Assembly: GCF_018069895.1 (NCBI RefSeq)
Contig: NZ_JAGQDH010000002.1
Location: forward strand, 186,001-250,000
Length of the DNA stretch: 64,000 bases
DNA from: Roseovarius autotrophicus
Lineage (GTDB): Bacteria > Pseudomonadota > Alphaproteobacteria > Rhodobacterales > Rhodobacteraceae
Reading direction: 5' to 3'
This document shows, piece after piece, positions 55,220 through 63,938 of the stretch (the stretch's first letter is position 1; every line of letters starts with the position of its first letter). Under the pieces are notes generated by a model. It did no database searches. It was not told where the DNA came from and was given only the letters and a program-made list of their open reading frames with translations. The position numbers and the translations under genes were made by a program.

Positions 55220-55250
55220 ACCCCCGGGATATTTCAGGCCAGAAGAAACC
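55220..55250. repeat. Short intergenic GG-ATATTT-AAGAA motif
   Basis: CCGGGATATTTCAGGCCAGAAGAAA directly follows the duplicated palindrome and resembles the motifs at 26231, 29661 and 61765. All lie at gene ends. Confidence 0.5.
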
Positions 55251-55380
55251 GACCTGTCGGAGCACCATTGCGAGCGGACGACTGTGCCGCGCCAGAATAT
55301 GATTCCATTTCGCGGTTGAAAATGTGACTTGGCTGACGTTACTGCGCACGTGAGGCGTGCTAATCGGGATCGGCGAGGTC

Positions 55381-57156
55381 ATGACGCTCGAACAGATATT
55401 CATGCTGCTGCTGCTGGTGGCGGTCTTTGTCGGTTTCTTCAAGGAAATCTACCCGCCGGAGGTGACGGCGCTTGGGGCGTCGGCGCTTCTTCTGGCCACG
55501 GGGATCGTGGAGACGCGCGATTTTCTCAAGGTGTTCGGCTCTTCCGCCCCCATCACCATCGCCATGATGTTCATCATATCCGCCGCGCTCGAGCGCACCG
55601 GCGTGCTGGAGATGATCGGGGGCTTTCTGCGCAGGCAGGCGCGGGGCTCTTTCCTGCGCACGATCCTGTTCATGATGCTGGGCGCGATGGGGGCCTCGGC
55701 GTTCATGAACAACACGCCGGTGGTGATCCTGCTCACGCCGGTGATGATCTCGGTGGCCTCTTCGGTGGGTGTGTCGTCATCCAAGCTGCTTATTCCGCTG
55801 AGTTTCTCGGCTATTTTCGGCGGCACGCTGACGCTGGTGGGCACCTCGACCAACATCCTGATGAGCGGGGTGGCGCGTGACGCGGGCCAGCCACCGATCA
55901 CCATGTTCGAGATGACGCTGCCGGGCTTGATCTTTTCCGCCGTGGGGCTGATCTACATGATTTTTGCGGGGCGGTATCTCTTGCCTGACCGCGCCTCGCT
56001 CGCCAGCGTGCTGGGGCAGGAGAGCAAGCGCAAGTTCCTTGCCCGCCTGCTCATTCCGCACGAGTCGAAGTATATCGGCAAGAAGCTGGAGGATCTGCCC
56101 TTCAACCGCGCCGGCGCGCGCATCCTCGACGTGGTGCGTGGCGAAGTCTCGATGCGCCGCCACCTCAAGGATATCGTGCTCGAGGCGGGCGACCGGGTGG
56201 TGATCAAGACCGATACGGGTGAAATCCTTGGCCTCAAGGAGAATGGCGAAATCGAGTTTCGCGGCATGGACGACAGCGGATTCGAGCCGGTGACGGCGGA
56301 TCGCACGATCACCATGGAGGCCAGTGTCGGGCCCAATTCGCACCTGCGCGGGCGCGCCATCAAGGATCTCAAGCTGCGTCGCAAATATGGCGTCTACCTG
56401 ATGGCCGTGCACCGGCAGGAGCAGAATATCAGTCAGGATCTGCCCGAGGTGCGGCTGCAATTCGCGGACACACTGCTTCTGGAGGGGCCACCCGAGGGTA
56501 TCCAGCGGTTGATGGAGGATGGCGGTATCGTCAACCTGACCGCGCCCTCGGAACAGGCAATGCGCCGGTCCAAGGCACCGATTGCCATTCTGACGATCAT
56601 GGGGGTCATGGGTCTTGCGGCGGTGAATGTCATGCCGATTGCGGGGCTGGCCGTGATCGGCGCGGTGGTGGTGATGATGACTCGCTGCGTCGACCCCGAA
56701 GAGGCGTTCGAGGCGATCGACTGGCGGATCCTTTTCCTGATCTTCGGGATGCTGGGGGTGAGCCTCGGGATGCAGGAGACGGGCACGGCGCGGCTCATCA
56801 TCGAGACGGTGGTGGGCGCGGTAAAGAATGTCGGCCCGATTGCCATTCTGGCGGCGGTCTATGTTCTGACCAGCGTGCTGACCGAGATGGTCACGAACAA
56901 CGCCGTGGCGATCCTCCTCGGCCCCATCGTGATCGGGATGGCGACGCAGTTGGGCTATGATCCGCGCCCCTTCATCATGGCGGTGATGTTCGCGGCCTCG
57001 GCGAGTTTTGCCACCCCCATCGGTTATCAGACCAACACCTTCGTCTACAGCGCGGGCGGCTACAAGTTCCGCGATTTCCTCGTCGTGGGTTTGCCGCTCA
57101 ACGTGATCTTTGCGATGGTGGCAGTGCTGGTCATCCCGCTTTTCTTTCCATTCTGA
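55381..57156 (+). CDS. SLC13/DASS-type permease with TrkA-C domains
   Basis: A 591-residue membrane protein. Helices at about 5-20, 25-50 and 60-190 and again 395-590 resemble the Na+/dicarboxylate or sulfate symporter family, with the NNTPVVILLTP and TNNAVAILLGP repeats that line the site. Between them two TrkA-C (RCK-C) domains (about 205-290 and 305-385) form a cytoplasmic regulatory insert, as in SLC13-type sulfate/anion permeases. The anion is unknown; sulfate would suit the sulfotransferases, but that is speculation. I chose the ATG at 55381; a GTG at 55357 is the alternative. Confidence 0.9.
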   Translation: MTLEQIFMLLLLVAVFVGFFKEIYPPEVTALGASALLLATGIVETRDFLKVFGSSAPITIAMMFIISAALERTGVLEMIGGFLRRQARGSFLRTILFMMLGAMGASAFMNNTPVVILLTPVMISVASSVGVSSSKLLIPLSFSAIFGGTLTLVGTSTNILMSGVARDAGQPPITMFEMTLPGLIFSAVGLIYMIFAGRYLLPDRASLASVLGQESKRKFLARLLIPHESKYIGKKLEDLPFNRAGARILDVVRGEVSMRRHLKDIVLEAGDRVVIKTDTGEILGLKENGEIEFRGMDDSGFEPVTADRTITMEASVGPNSHLRGRAIKDLKLRRKYGVYLMAVHRQEQNISQDLPEVRLQFADTLLLEGPPEGIQRLMEDGGIVNLTAPSEQAMRRSKAPIAILTIMGVMGLAAVNVMPIAGLAVIGAVVVMMTRCVDPEEAFEAIDWRILFLIFGMLGVSLGMQETGTARLIIETVVGAVKNVGPIAILAAVYVLTSVLTEMVTNNAVAILLGPIVIGMATQLGYDPRPFIMAVMFAASASFATPIGYQTNTFVYSAGGYKFRDFLVVGLPLNVIFAMVAVLVIPLFFPF

Positions 57157-57229
57157 AGCGCCGCGGTCTTTGACCGCTTTCGCGCAGGCGCCATCCGGCC
57201 TATGCCGTGGGTAAAAGGGAGGGCCAGCC

Positions 57230-59359
57230 ATGCTGTCGCACACCGTGCCGCTGAGCCGCGATCTGGTGCTGATCGGGGGCGGGCATGCCCATGCGCTGGT
57301 GCTCCGGATGTGGGGGATGCGGCCGCTGGCGGGGGTGCGGGTGACGGTGATCGACCCGAACCCTGTCGCGCCCTATTCGGGGATGCTGCCGGGGATGGTG
57401 GCCGGCCATTACCGGCAATCGGATCTGGAGATTGACCTTGTGCGGCTGGCGCGGTTTGCCGGCGCGCGGCTGATCGTGGGGGCGGTCACGGGGATCGATG
57501 CGCGCGCGGGGCGGATCATGGTCGGCACGCGCGCGGTGGCATTCGATGTGGCCTCGGTCGATGTCGGCATTCATTCGGCCATGCCCGACCTGCCCGGATT
57601 TGCGGAACACGCCGTGGCGGCCAAGCCCCTTGGCCCTTTTGCCGCGCGTTGGGAAGGGTTCGTCGCGCGGGTGGCGGCGGGCGAGGAAGCGCCGCAGGTG
57701 GCGGTGATCGGCGGCGGCATCGCCGGGGTGGAACTGGCCATGGCGATGGCGCACCGGTTGGGGGCTGGGGCGGAGGTGAGCCTCATCGAGCGCGCGGCCG
57801 AGATCGCGCCTGAAGGCCCGGTGCTGCGTCCGCGCCTGATGCGCGCACTGGCGGGGCATGGTGTGCGGATGCTGATCGGTGCCGAAGTCGAGGAGGTGTG
57901 CGAGGGTGCGCTGCGCCTTGCCGGGGGCGCGGCGGTGCCGTCGCGCCTGACCGTCGGGGCGGCGGGGGCACGGGCACATGGCTGGCTTGCGCGAACCGGC
58001 CTGCCGGTGACGGAGGGCGGGTTCCTGCGCGTGGGGGCCGATCTGCGGGTGGAGGGGCAGGCGTCGCTTTTCGCCGCCGGGGATTGTGCGCATCTTTCAC
58101 ACGCGCCGCGCCCCAAGGCCGGGGTGTTCGCCGTGCGCGCGGCACCTGTGCTGTACCACAACCTGCGCGCGGTGCTTTCGGGGGGGCGTTTGCGCCCGTT
58201 TCATCCGCAGCGCGACTATCTCAAGCTAATCTCGCTGGGTGGCAAGGTGGCGCTGGCGGAAAAGCTGGGGCTGGCCTTTTCCGGCCCTCTTCTGTGGCGT
58301 TGGAAGGACCGGATCGACCGCGGTTTCATGGCGAAATTCGACCCGCTGCCCGCCATGCCCGCGTCAAATCTGCCGCGTGAGCGGGCGTTGACGGAGGAGA
58401 AGGTGCCCGATCCGATGTGCGGTGGTTGCGGGGCCAAGGTCGCGCCCGGGGTGCTGCGCGACGCGATTTCAGGGACGGGCGAAGATGCCGCGGTGATCGA
58501 TACGGGCGGCGCAGCGCAAGCGCTGAGCATCGACCACTTGCGCGCCTTTGTCGAGGATCCGGCGCTGATGGCGCGCATCGCGGCGTTGCACGCGCTGGGC
58601 GATATCTGGGCTATGGGGGCGCGCCCGCAGGCGGCGCTTGTCTCGATCACGCTGCCGCGCATGACCGAGACGTTGCAGGCCCGCACCATGGCCGAGATCA
58701 TGGGCGCGGCGCGCGAGGTGTTTGCCGGGGCGGGGGCGGCAATTGTCGGTGGTCATTCGAGCATGGGCGCCGAGATGAGCCTCGGCTTTGCGCTCACGGG
58801 CCTGCTGGAGCGCGCGGCGATCACGCTCGGGGGCGCGCGGGCGGGCGATGTGCTGATCCTGACGCGCGGCATCGGGTCGGGCACGCTGCTGGCGGCCGAG
58901 ATGAGGGGGCAGGCATCAGGACACGACATGGCGGCGCTTTATGCGCTTCTGGCGCGGCCACAGGGGGACGCGGCGGCGATTCTCGCTCAGGCCCATGCCA
59001 TGACCGACGTGACCGGCTTTGGCCTGGCCGGGCATCTTGGCAATATCTGCCGCGCCTCGGGGCTTGCGGCCCGGCTCGATCTGGCGGAGGTGCCGGTCTT
59101 GCCGGGGGCCGAGTCACTGGCCGCGCAGGGTATCCGCTCGACCATCTGGGAGGCCAATCGTCGTGCCGCGCCCGTCATCGGCGCGGGCCCGGACCCGCGC
59201 GCCGTGTTGCTTCACGATCCGCAAACGGCGGGGGGGCTGCTGGCGGCGGTGGCCCCGGAAGCGGCCACGCGGTTACTGGCCGCCTTGCAGGCCGCAGGGC
59301 ATGGCGCGGCCATAATCGGGCAGATGGAGGCGGGCGAACCGGGCGTGGCGGTCGTCTAG
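57230..59359 (+). CDS. selD: FAD-dependent oxidoreductase - selenide water dikinase fusion
   Basis: A 709-residue two-domain protein. Residues 1-380 resemble NDH-2-like pyridine nucleotide-disulfide oxidoreductases (LIGGGHAHALVLRMWG, VIGGGIAGVELAMAMA, LFAAGDCAHL). Residues 390-709 are SelD, which makes selenophosphate from selenide and ATP. The active site reads MCGGCGAK, with Cys400 and Lys403 at the catalytic positions. Selenophosphate feeds 2-selenouridine in tRNA or selenocysteine; no selA, selB or selU gene is visible here. The stop overlaps the convergent dnaB stop region by 4 bp. Confidence 0.94.
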   Translation: MLSHTVPLSRDLVLIGGGHAHALVLRMWGMRPLAGVRVTVIDPNPVAPYSGMLPGMVAGHYRQSDLEIDLVRLARFAGARLIVGAVTGIDARAGRIMVGTRAVAFDVASVDVGIHSAMPDLPGFAEHAVAAKPLGPFAARWEGFVARVAAGEEAPQVAVIGGGIAGVELAMAMAHRLGAGAEVSLIERAAEIAPEGPVLRPRLMRALAGHGVRMLIGAEVEEVCEGALRLAGGAAVPSRLTVGAAGARAHGWLARTGLPVTEGGFLRVGADLRVEGQASLFAAGDCAHLSHAPRPKAGVFAVRAAPVLYHNLRAVLSGGRLRPFHPQRDYLKLISLGGKVALAEKLGLAFSGPLLWRWKDRIDRGFMAKFDPLPAMPASNLPRERALTEEKVPDPMCGGCGAKVAPGVLRDAISGTGEDAAVIDTGGAAQALSIDHLRAFVEDPALMARIAALHALGDIWAMGARPQAALVSITLPRMTETLQARTMAEIMGAAREVFAGAGAAIVGGHSSMGAEMSLGFALTGLLERAAITLGGARAGDVLILTRGIGSGTLLAAEMRGQASGHDMAALYALLARPQGDAAAILAQAHAMTDVTGFGLAGHLGNICRASGLAARLDLAEVPVLPGAESLAAQGIRSTIWEANRRAAPVIGAGPDPRAVLLHDPQTAGGLLAAVAPEAATRLLAALQAAGHGAAIIGQMEAGEPGVAVV

Positions 59360-60837
59360 AACCCCTGATCCTGCTGCCAGGGCTTAACGAGGTTGCCGAA
59401 GCGGGTGAACTGTTCCTCGAAGCTCAGTTCGATCGTGCCGATGGGGCCGTGACGCTGCTTGCCGATGATGACCTCGGCCTTGCCATGCAGGCGCGCCATG
59501 GCCTCCTGCCAGTCGGCCATCTTGTCCAGCTCGTGCTCGCCCGGCTTCTCGCGTTCCTTGTAATAGACTTCGCGGAAGACGAACATCACCACGTCGGCAT
59601 CCTGCTCGATCGAGCCGGATTCGCGCAGGTCCGAGAGTTGCGGACGCTTGTCCTCGCGGTTTTCCACCTGCCGCGAAAGCTGCGAGAGGGCGATCACGGG
59701 GATGTTTAGCTCCTTGGCGATGGCCTTGAGACCCATGGAAATCTCGCCGATTTCCTGCACCCGGTTCTCGGCGGTGCCGCGCACAAGCTGGAGATAGTCC
59801 ACGATCAGCAGGTCAAGCCCGTGCGTCCGCTTGAGCCGCCGCGCGCGCGCGGCGATCTGGCTGATCGGGATGGCGGCGGTGTCGTCGATGAAAAGCGGGC
59901 AGGATTCGAGCGATTTCGCCGCCTCGACAAAGCGGCGGAATTCGCCCTCGTCCATGTCGCCGCGGCGGATCTTGTGCGAGGGGATTTCCGAGGCCTCGGC
60001 AAGGATCCGGCCGGCAAGCTGCTCGGCGCTCATTTCCAGCGAGAAGAACCCCACCACGCCACCATCCACCGCGCCCTCGGTGCCGTCAGGCAGCGTGCCG
60101 CGCTTGTAAGCCCTGGCGACGTTGAAGGCGATGTTGGTGGCAAGCGAGGTCTTGCCCATCGAGGGGCGACCGGCGAGAATCAGCAGGTCGGATTTGTGCA
60201 ACCCTCCCAGTTTCTGGTCCATGTCGGTGAGGCCGGTGGCGACGCCCGCCAGCCCGCCCTCGCGCTGATAGGCGGCGTTGGCCACGTCCACCGCATCCTT
60301 GACTGCCTTGAGAAAGCTCTGGAAACCACTGTCGGTCTTGCCCTGTTCGGCCAGCTGGTAAAGCTGCTGCTCGGCTTCGACGATCTGATCCCTCGGCTCG
60401 CTTGCCACCTCGACGCGGGCGGCCTTGGCGGCAATCTCGTGGCCAAGCGCGATCAACTCTCGCCGGATCGCGAGATCATAGATCATCTGCGCGTAATCGC
60501 GCGCGGCATAGGTCGAGATCGCGGCGCCCGCGAGTTTCACCAGATAGGCCGGGCCGCCCAGTTCCTTGAGCCCGGCGTCATCCTCGAGAAAGGCGCGCAG
60601 CGTGACCGGCGAGGCCAGCGCATTGCGCGCGATGCGCGCGGCGGCGGTCTCGTAGATGCGGGCATGAACCGGGTCGTAGAAATGCTTTGGGCCGATGATC
60701 GCGGCAACGCGGTCATAGATGTCGTTGTTGGTCAGGATCGCGCCAAGCAGCTGCTGTTCGGCCTCGATCGAATGGGGCACGGTTTCGGCGGCCTCGATTT
60801 CGGCTCCGGTGGGGTTGAATGCGCGGATCTCGTTCAT
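59356..60837 (-). CDS. dnaB: Replicative DNA helicase
   Basis: A 493-residue hexameric helicase. The N-terminal primase-interacting domain (about 20-130, PHSIEAEQQLLGAILTNND) is followed by the RecA-type core with Walker A GRPSMGKTS, Walker B LLIVDYLQL and the C-terminal RDEDR-like RHGPIGTIELSFEEQFTRF end. No intein is present. The start at 60837 (MNEIRAFNPTG) was preferred to the in-frame upstream ATG. A DnaA box lies 74 bp upstream. Confidence 0.97.
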   Translation of the reverse strand: MNEIRAFNPTGAEIEAAETVPHSIEAEQQLLGAILTNNDIYDRVAAIIGPKHFYDPVHARIYETAAARIARNALASPVTLRAFLEDDAGLKELGGPAYLVKLAGAAISTYAARDYAQMIYDLAIRRELIALGHEIAAKAARVEVASEPRDQIVEAEQQLYQLAEQGKTDSGFQSFLKAVKDAVDVANAAYQREGGLAGVATGLTDMDQKLGGLHKSDLLILAGRPSMGKTSLATNIAFNVARAYKRGTLPDGTEGAVDGGVVGFFSLEMSAEQLAGRILAEASEIPSHKIRRGDMDEGEFRRFVEAAKSLESCPLFIDDTAAIPISQIAARARRLKRTHGLDLLIVDYLQLVRGTAENRVQEIGEISMGLKAIAKELNIPVIALSQLSRQVENREDKRPQLSDLRESGSIEQDADVVMFVFREVYYKEREKPGEHELDKMADWQEAMARLHGKAEVIIGKQRHGPIGTIELSFEEQFTRFGNLVKPWQQDQGF

Positions 60838-60898
60838 GGCTTCTGTCCTGTTCTGTCCCTGACCCGACGGCATAGCGTCACGCCCGCGCGGGGGGCAG

Positions 60899-60919
60899 AT
60901 TGTATATGTCTGTGGATAA
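60899..60919 (-). promoter_or_regulatory. DnaA box in the dnaB promoter
   Basis: TTATCCACA on the minus strand (60919-60911) is a perfect DnaA box. Just downstream, TACAAT (60904-60899) is a good -10 element for dnaB, so the box sits in the promoter spacer. DnaA could therefore repress or tune dnaB transcription. No second perfect box is nearby, so this is not an origin. Confidence 0.6.
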
Positions 60920-61045
60920 GCCGTGCCGCGCGATTATCCCTTATCTTGCCATGGGAAATGGCTTTGGCGCAACATCTGGGGTTTCGGTGGCGGCCGCGTT
61001 GCATCCCTGCCGCAGACAAGCATTTTTCATGTGTGCCTGCGCGTC

Positions 61046-61723
61046 TCAGCCCCGATGCGCTGCCTGCCAGCCGCGCGGATCGTCGAGAAACGATTCGACC
61101 TCGGCCAGCGTCGCGGCGTCGAAGCTGCCTGCTGCGCGTGCCTCGGCCAGCACGTCGCGCCAGGTGCACAGATGATGCAGCCGCACGCCGTGATCGCCCA
61201 GCGTCTTTTCCGTCTCGGGGAAGATGCCGTAATAGAAGATCACTGCCGTATGTCCGCAGGTGGCCCCGGTCTCGCGGATGGCGTCTACAAAGCTCAGTTT
61301 CGATCCGCCATCGGTGGTCAGATCCTCGATCAGAAGCACCCGCTGGCCCTCGCTCATCGTGCCCTCTATGCGAGCGTTGCGGCCATAGCCCTTGGGCTTC
61401 TTGCGCACATAGGTCATGGGCAAGGCCATGCGTTCGGCCACCAGCGCGGCAAAGGGGATGCCCGCCGTCTCGCCGCCCGCGATATTGTCGAACGCCTCGA
61501 ACCCGGCCTCGCGCAGCACGGTGATGGTGAGAAAATCCATCAGCGTCGCGCGGATGCGCGGAAAGGAAATGAGGCGCCGGCAGTCGATATAGGTGGGGGA
61601 GGGCAGGCCGGAGGCCAGTGTGAAGGGCGTTTCAGCATTGAAATGCACCGCACCGATTTCCAGCAGCATCCGTGCGGTCAGCCGGGCGATTTCGTCCTTG
61701 GGGGGGTAGGTCGAGGGGATCAT
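61046..61723 (-). CDS. pyrE: Orotate phosphoribosyltransferase
   Basis: A 225-residue enzyme that joins orotate to PRPP to give OMP. The PRPP motif is [14 protein letters not shown], and [30 protein letters not shown] carries the lysines contacting the pyrophosphate. The length matches the alphaproteobacterial form. It follows pyrC on the same strand (77 bp gap), so steps three and five of pyrimidine synthesis are probably co-expressed. Confidence 0.96.
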   Translation of the reverse strand: MIPSTYPPKDEIARLTARMLLEIGAVHFNAETPFTLASGLPSPTYIDCRRLISFPRIRATLMDFLTITVLREAGFEAFDNIAGGETAGIPFAALVAERMALPMTYVRKKPKGYGRNARIEGTMSEGQRVLLIEDLTTDGGSKLSFVDAIRETGATCGHTAVIFYYGIFPETEKTLGDHGVRLHHLCTWRDVLAEARAAGSFDAATLAEVESFLDDPRGWQAAHRG

Positions 61724-61764
61724 CGGTCGGTCCTTCGTGTGGGGCGGTGCGCCGAAGAGATGTG

Positions 61765-61797
61765 ATGCCTCCGGCGGGAGTATTTGGCGAACGGTGA
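61765..61797. repeat. Short intergenic GGAGTATTT-TGAAG motif
   Basis: GCCTCCGGCGGGAGTATTTGGCGAACGGTGAAG is the clearest copy of the dispersed motif, with a preceding CCTCCGGCGG stem. It ends 4 bp from the pyrC stop, in the pyrC-pyrE gap. Confidence 0.5.
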
Positions 61798-61800
61798 AGC

Positions 61801-62838
61801 TCAGGTCACGCGCCAGTGGAGCGCAAAGCCGGGATCGAAGACCGTCACCGGGCCGTCGCCGGTCTTGATTTTCGCGGGGTAGGCGACGGGCGCGCCTTTG
61901 GTGAGGGTGATGTGCGTCTCGTTCGGCGGCAGGCCATAGAAGGCGGGGCCATGGAGCGAGGTGAAGCCTTCGAGGTTGTTCAGGGCACCCTCCTCCTCGA
62001 ACACATGGGCGAGGATCGAGAGCGTGTTGGGGGCGGTGAAGCAGCCCGCGCAGCCACAGGCGCCTTGCTTCAAAGGGTCGGTATGGGGCGCGCTGTCGGT
62101 GCCCAGGAAGAACCGCGCGTCGCCAGAGGTGGCGGCGAGGCGCAGGGCAAGGCGGTGTTCCTCGCGTTTGGCCACGGGCAGGCAGTAGTAATGCGGCCTG
62201 ATCCCGCCCGCGAGGATGTGGTTGCGGTTGATCACCAGATGATGCGTGGTGATCGTGGCGGCGAGGTCGCGCTCGTGCGCCGAGACATAGGCCACCGCGT
62301 CGGAGGTGGTGACATGTTCCATCACCACGCGCAGCCCCGGCGTGGCGCGGCGCAGGGGATCGAGCACGCGGTCGATGAACATCGCCTCGCGGTCGAAGAT
62401 GTCAACGGCGGGGTCCGTCACCTCGCCATGAACGCAGAGTGGCAGGCCGATCACGGCCATGCGTTCGAGGACAGGGCGCACCTTGTCGAAATCGCGCACG
62501 CCGGAGGCGGAATTGGTGGTGGCGCCTGCGGGATAGAGCTTGACCGCCGAGATGAGCCCATTGGCATGGGCGGCGGCCACATCCTCGGGATCGGTTTCCT
62601 CCGTCAGGTAGAGCGTCATCAGGGGGGTGAACGTCATGCCCTCGGGCAGCGCCGCCAGGATGCGGTTGCGATAGGCGCGGGCATCGACACCCGTCACCAC
62701 CGGCGGCACGAGGTTGGGCATGACGATGGCGCGGGCGAAGTGGCGCGCGCTATGGGGCAGGACGGCGGCCAGCATCGCACCATCGCGCAGGTGCAAGTGC
62801 CAGTCATCGGGGCGGCGGATGCTGAGGCTCTGGATCAT
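61801..62838 (-). CDS. pyrC: Dihydroorotase
   Basis: A 345-residue class II dihydroorotase that closes carbamoyl-aspartate to dihydroorotate. The zinc-binding HxH is His14/His16 in [10 protein letters not shown], the carboxylated-lysine region reads [17 protein letters not shown], further histidines are in LCVHGE and VVMEHVTT, and the catalytic Asp is in GTDSAPH. The ATG at 62838 was chosen; the TTG six bases earlier is an alternative. It leads pyrE. Confidence 0.96.
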   Translation of the reverse strand: MIQSLSIRRPDDWHLHLRDGAMLAAVLPHSARHFARAIVMPNLVPPVVTGVDARAYRNRILAALPEGMTFTPLMTLYLTEETDPEDVAAAHANGLISAVKLYPAGATTNSASGVRDFDKVRPVLERMAVIGLPLCVHGEVTDPAVDIFDREAMFIDRVLDPLRRATPGLRVVMEHVTTSDAVAYVSAHERDLAATITTHHLVINRNHILAGGIRPHYYCLPVAKREEHRLALRLAATSGDARFFLGTDSAPHTDPLKQGACGCAGCFTAPNTLSILAHVFEEEGALNNLEGFTSLHGPAFYGLPPNETHITLTKGAPVAYPAKIKTGDGPVTVFDPGFALHWRVT

Positions 62839-62880
62839 GGCCAAAGCGCATACACAATCGCCGGGCGCTGCGCCAGAGGG

Positions 62881-63822
62881 CTATCCCCGGTGTCGTTCGA
62901 GGCGGGTTTCGGCAAGGCTCAGCGCCTTGCGGAAGCGCGGGCCGCCCTGCCTGCGTTCCAGCACGTTGCGGCAATGCTGCACGATCAGAAGGTCGCGCTG
63001 ATCGGCCATCAGCCGCCGCAGCAGGTTGAACAGATAGGGCGTATCGTCGCGCCGCGCGCGCCAGAGCCTGGCAAGGCTGAGTGTGCTCAGCTTGCCCGCG
63101 CTCAATTGCGCGAGGATGCGCGCGATGATGCCCATGCGGGCCAGCCGCTCCTCGATCTCATAGCCCAGGTAACGGGTGCGGAAGCGCAGCACGTTGCCCC
63201 GGTTGAAGAGCGCCGCGTGCATCGCGTCAAGTTCGACCTCTGGATCATAGACCACCACCGCCCGTTCGGCCGCATCCAGCATGTCGGGCGCATAGCCGTA
63301 GCGGTCTGTGAACGAGGTGCGGCGCATGGCGATGTAACGGTCGTCCCATTCCGTCACGCGCGGATCGAGCGTTGCCTGCGGGCGCAGCGCAAGAACCTTG
63401 GCACCCGGAGTGGCCACCGAGAAGGCCGCCGCCGCATAGCCGCAGGCACCCGCGCCGTAAAAGATCACCTCGTCGAACCCGTCGAAGAATCCGTCGTCGA
63501 TGAGCCGGTCGAAATAACCGTAGACGCGGCCATCGCGGAACCAGGTATCGCCTTCGCTCAGCAGGCACAGATGCGACCAGCCCAGGGCCTCGATCATCGA
63601 CCAGCCAAAGGGCTGTCCCTGATCCGAGATTGTCTCGAGCCGTTCGAAATTCTCGAAAGTCACCAGCAGCACTGGCTTGCGCTCGATCAGCAGCGCGGCG
63701 TGCCTGGGTCCGAGCGGCTGGCAATAGCCGTCCTCGCCCGCCAGTTCCCCTGCCCGCTCAAGCCATTCCTGCCAGTCGAGCCCGGAAAGATCGGTCTCGA
63801 AAATATCGCCGCTGTCCTGCAT
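62881..63822 (-). CDS. Uncharacterised conserved protein, hydrolase-like motif
   Basis: A 313-residue protein starting MQDSGDIFETDLSGLDWQEW. A central block EVIFYGAGACGYAAAAFSVATPGAKVLALRPQATLDPRV resembles the nucleophile-elbow strand of alpha/beta hydrolases, with Cys in the usual Ser place. WDDRYIAMRRTSFTDRYGYAPDMLDAAERAVVVYDPEVELDAMHAALF is also well formed. Similar proteins in Rhodobacteraceae have, to my memory, been labelled phosphoadenosine phosphosulfate reductase, but I see no PAPS-reductase motif. No signal peptide. It lies 42 bp upstream of pyrC on the same strand. Confidence 0.75.
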   Translation of the reverse strand: MQDSGDIFETDLSGLDWQEWLERAGELAGEDGYCQPLGPRHAALLIERKPVLLVTFENFERLETISDQGQPFGWSMIEALGWSHLCLLSEGDTWFRDGRVYGYFDRLIDDGFFDGFDEVIFYGAGACGYAAAAFSVATPGAKVLALRPQATLDPRVTEWDDRYIAMRRTSFTDRYGYAPDMLDAAERAVVVYDPEVELDAMHAALFNRGNVLRFRTRYLGYEIEERLARMGIIARILAQLSAGKLSTLSLARLWRARRDDTPYLFNLLRRLMADQRDLLIVQHCRNVLERRQGGPRFRKALSLAETRLERHRG

Positions 63823-63920
63823 GCGTATGCTGCCCTTTGTGCCTCGTGCGGATCTGTGCCCATCCGCTTTGGGGACACTGTCGCCGGATTGGGGCGAAAC
63901 TTTGAAGAAACCGGGGGGAT

Positions 63921-63938
63921 TTGCGACCAGGGTCGCAA
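63921..63938. repeat. Short palindrome near the right edge
   Basis: TTGCGACC (63921-63928) and GGTCGCAA (63931-63938) form a perfect 8-bp inverted repeat with a two-base centre. It lies in the divergent gap between the uncharacterised gene and a possible gene starting at 63938, and is a candidate operator. Confidence 0.5.

Noticed and set aside
60934..60942. Second possible DnaA box TTATCCCTT near the perfect box upstream of dnaB
   Set aside because: It misses the CACA end of the consensus; with one good box only, an origin of replication is not supported.
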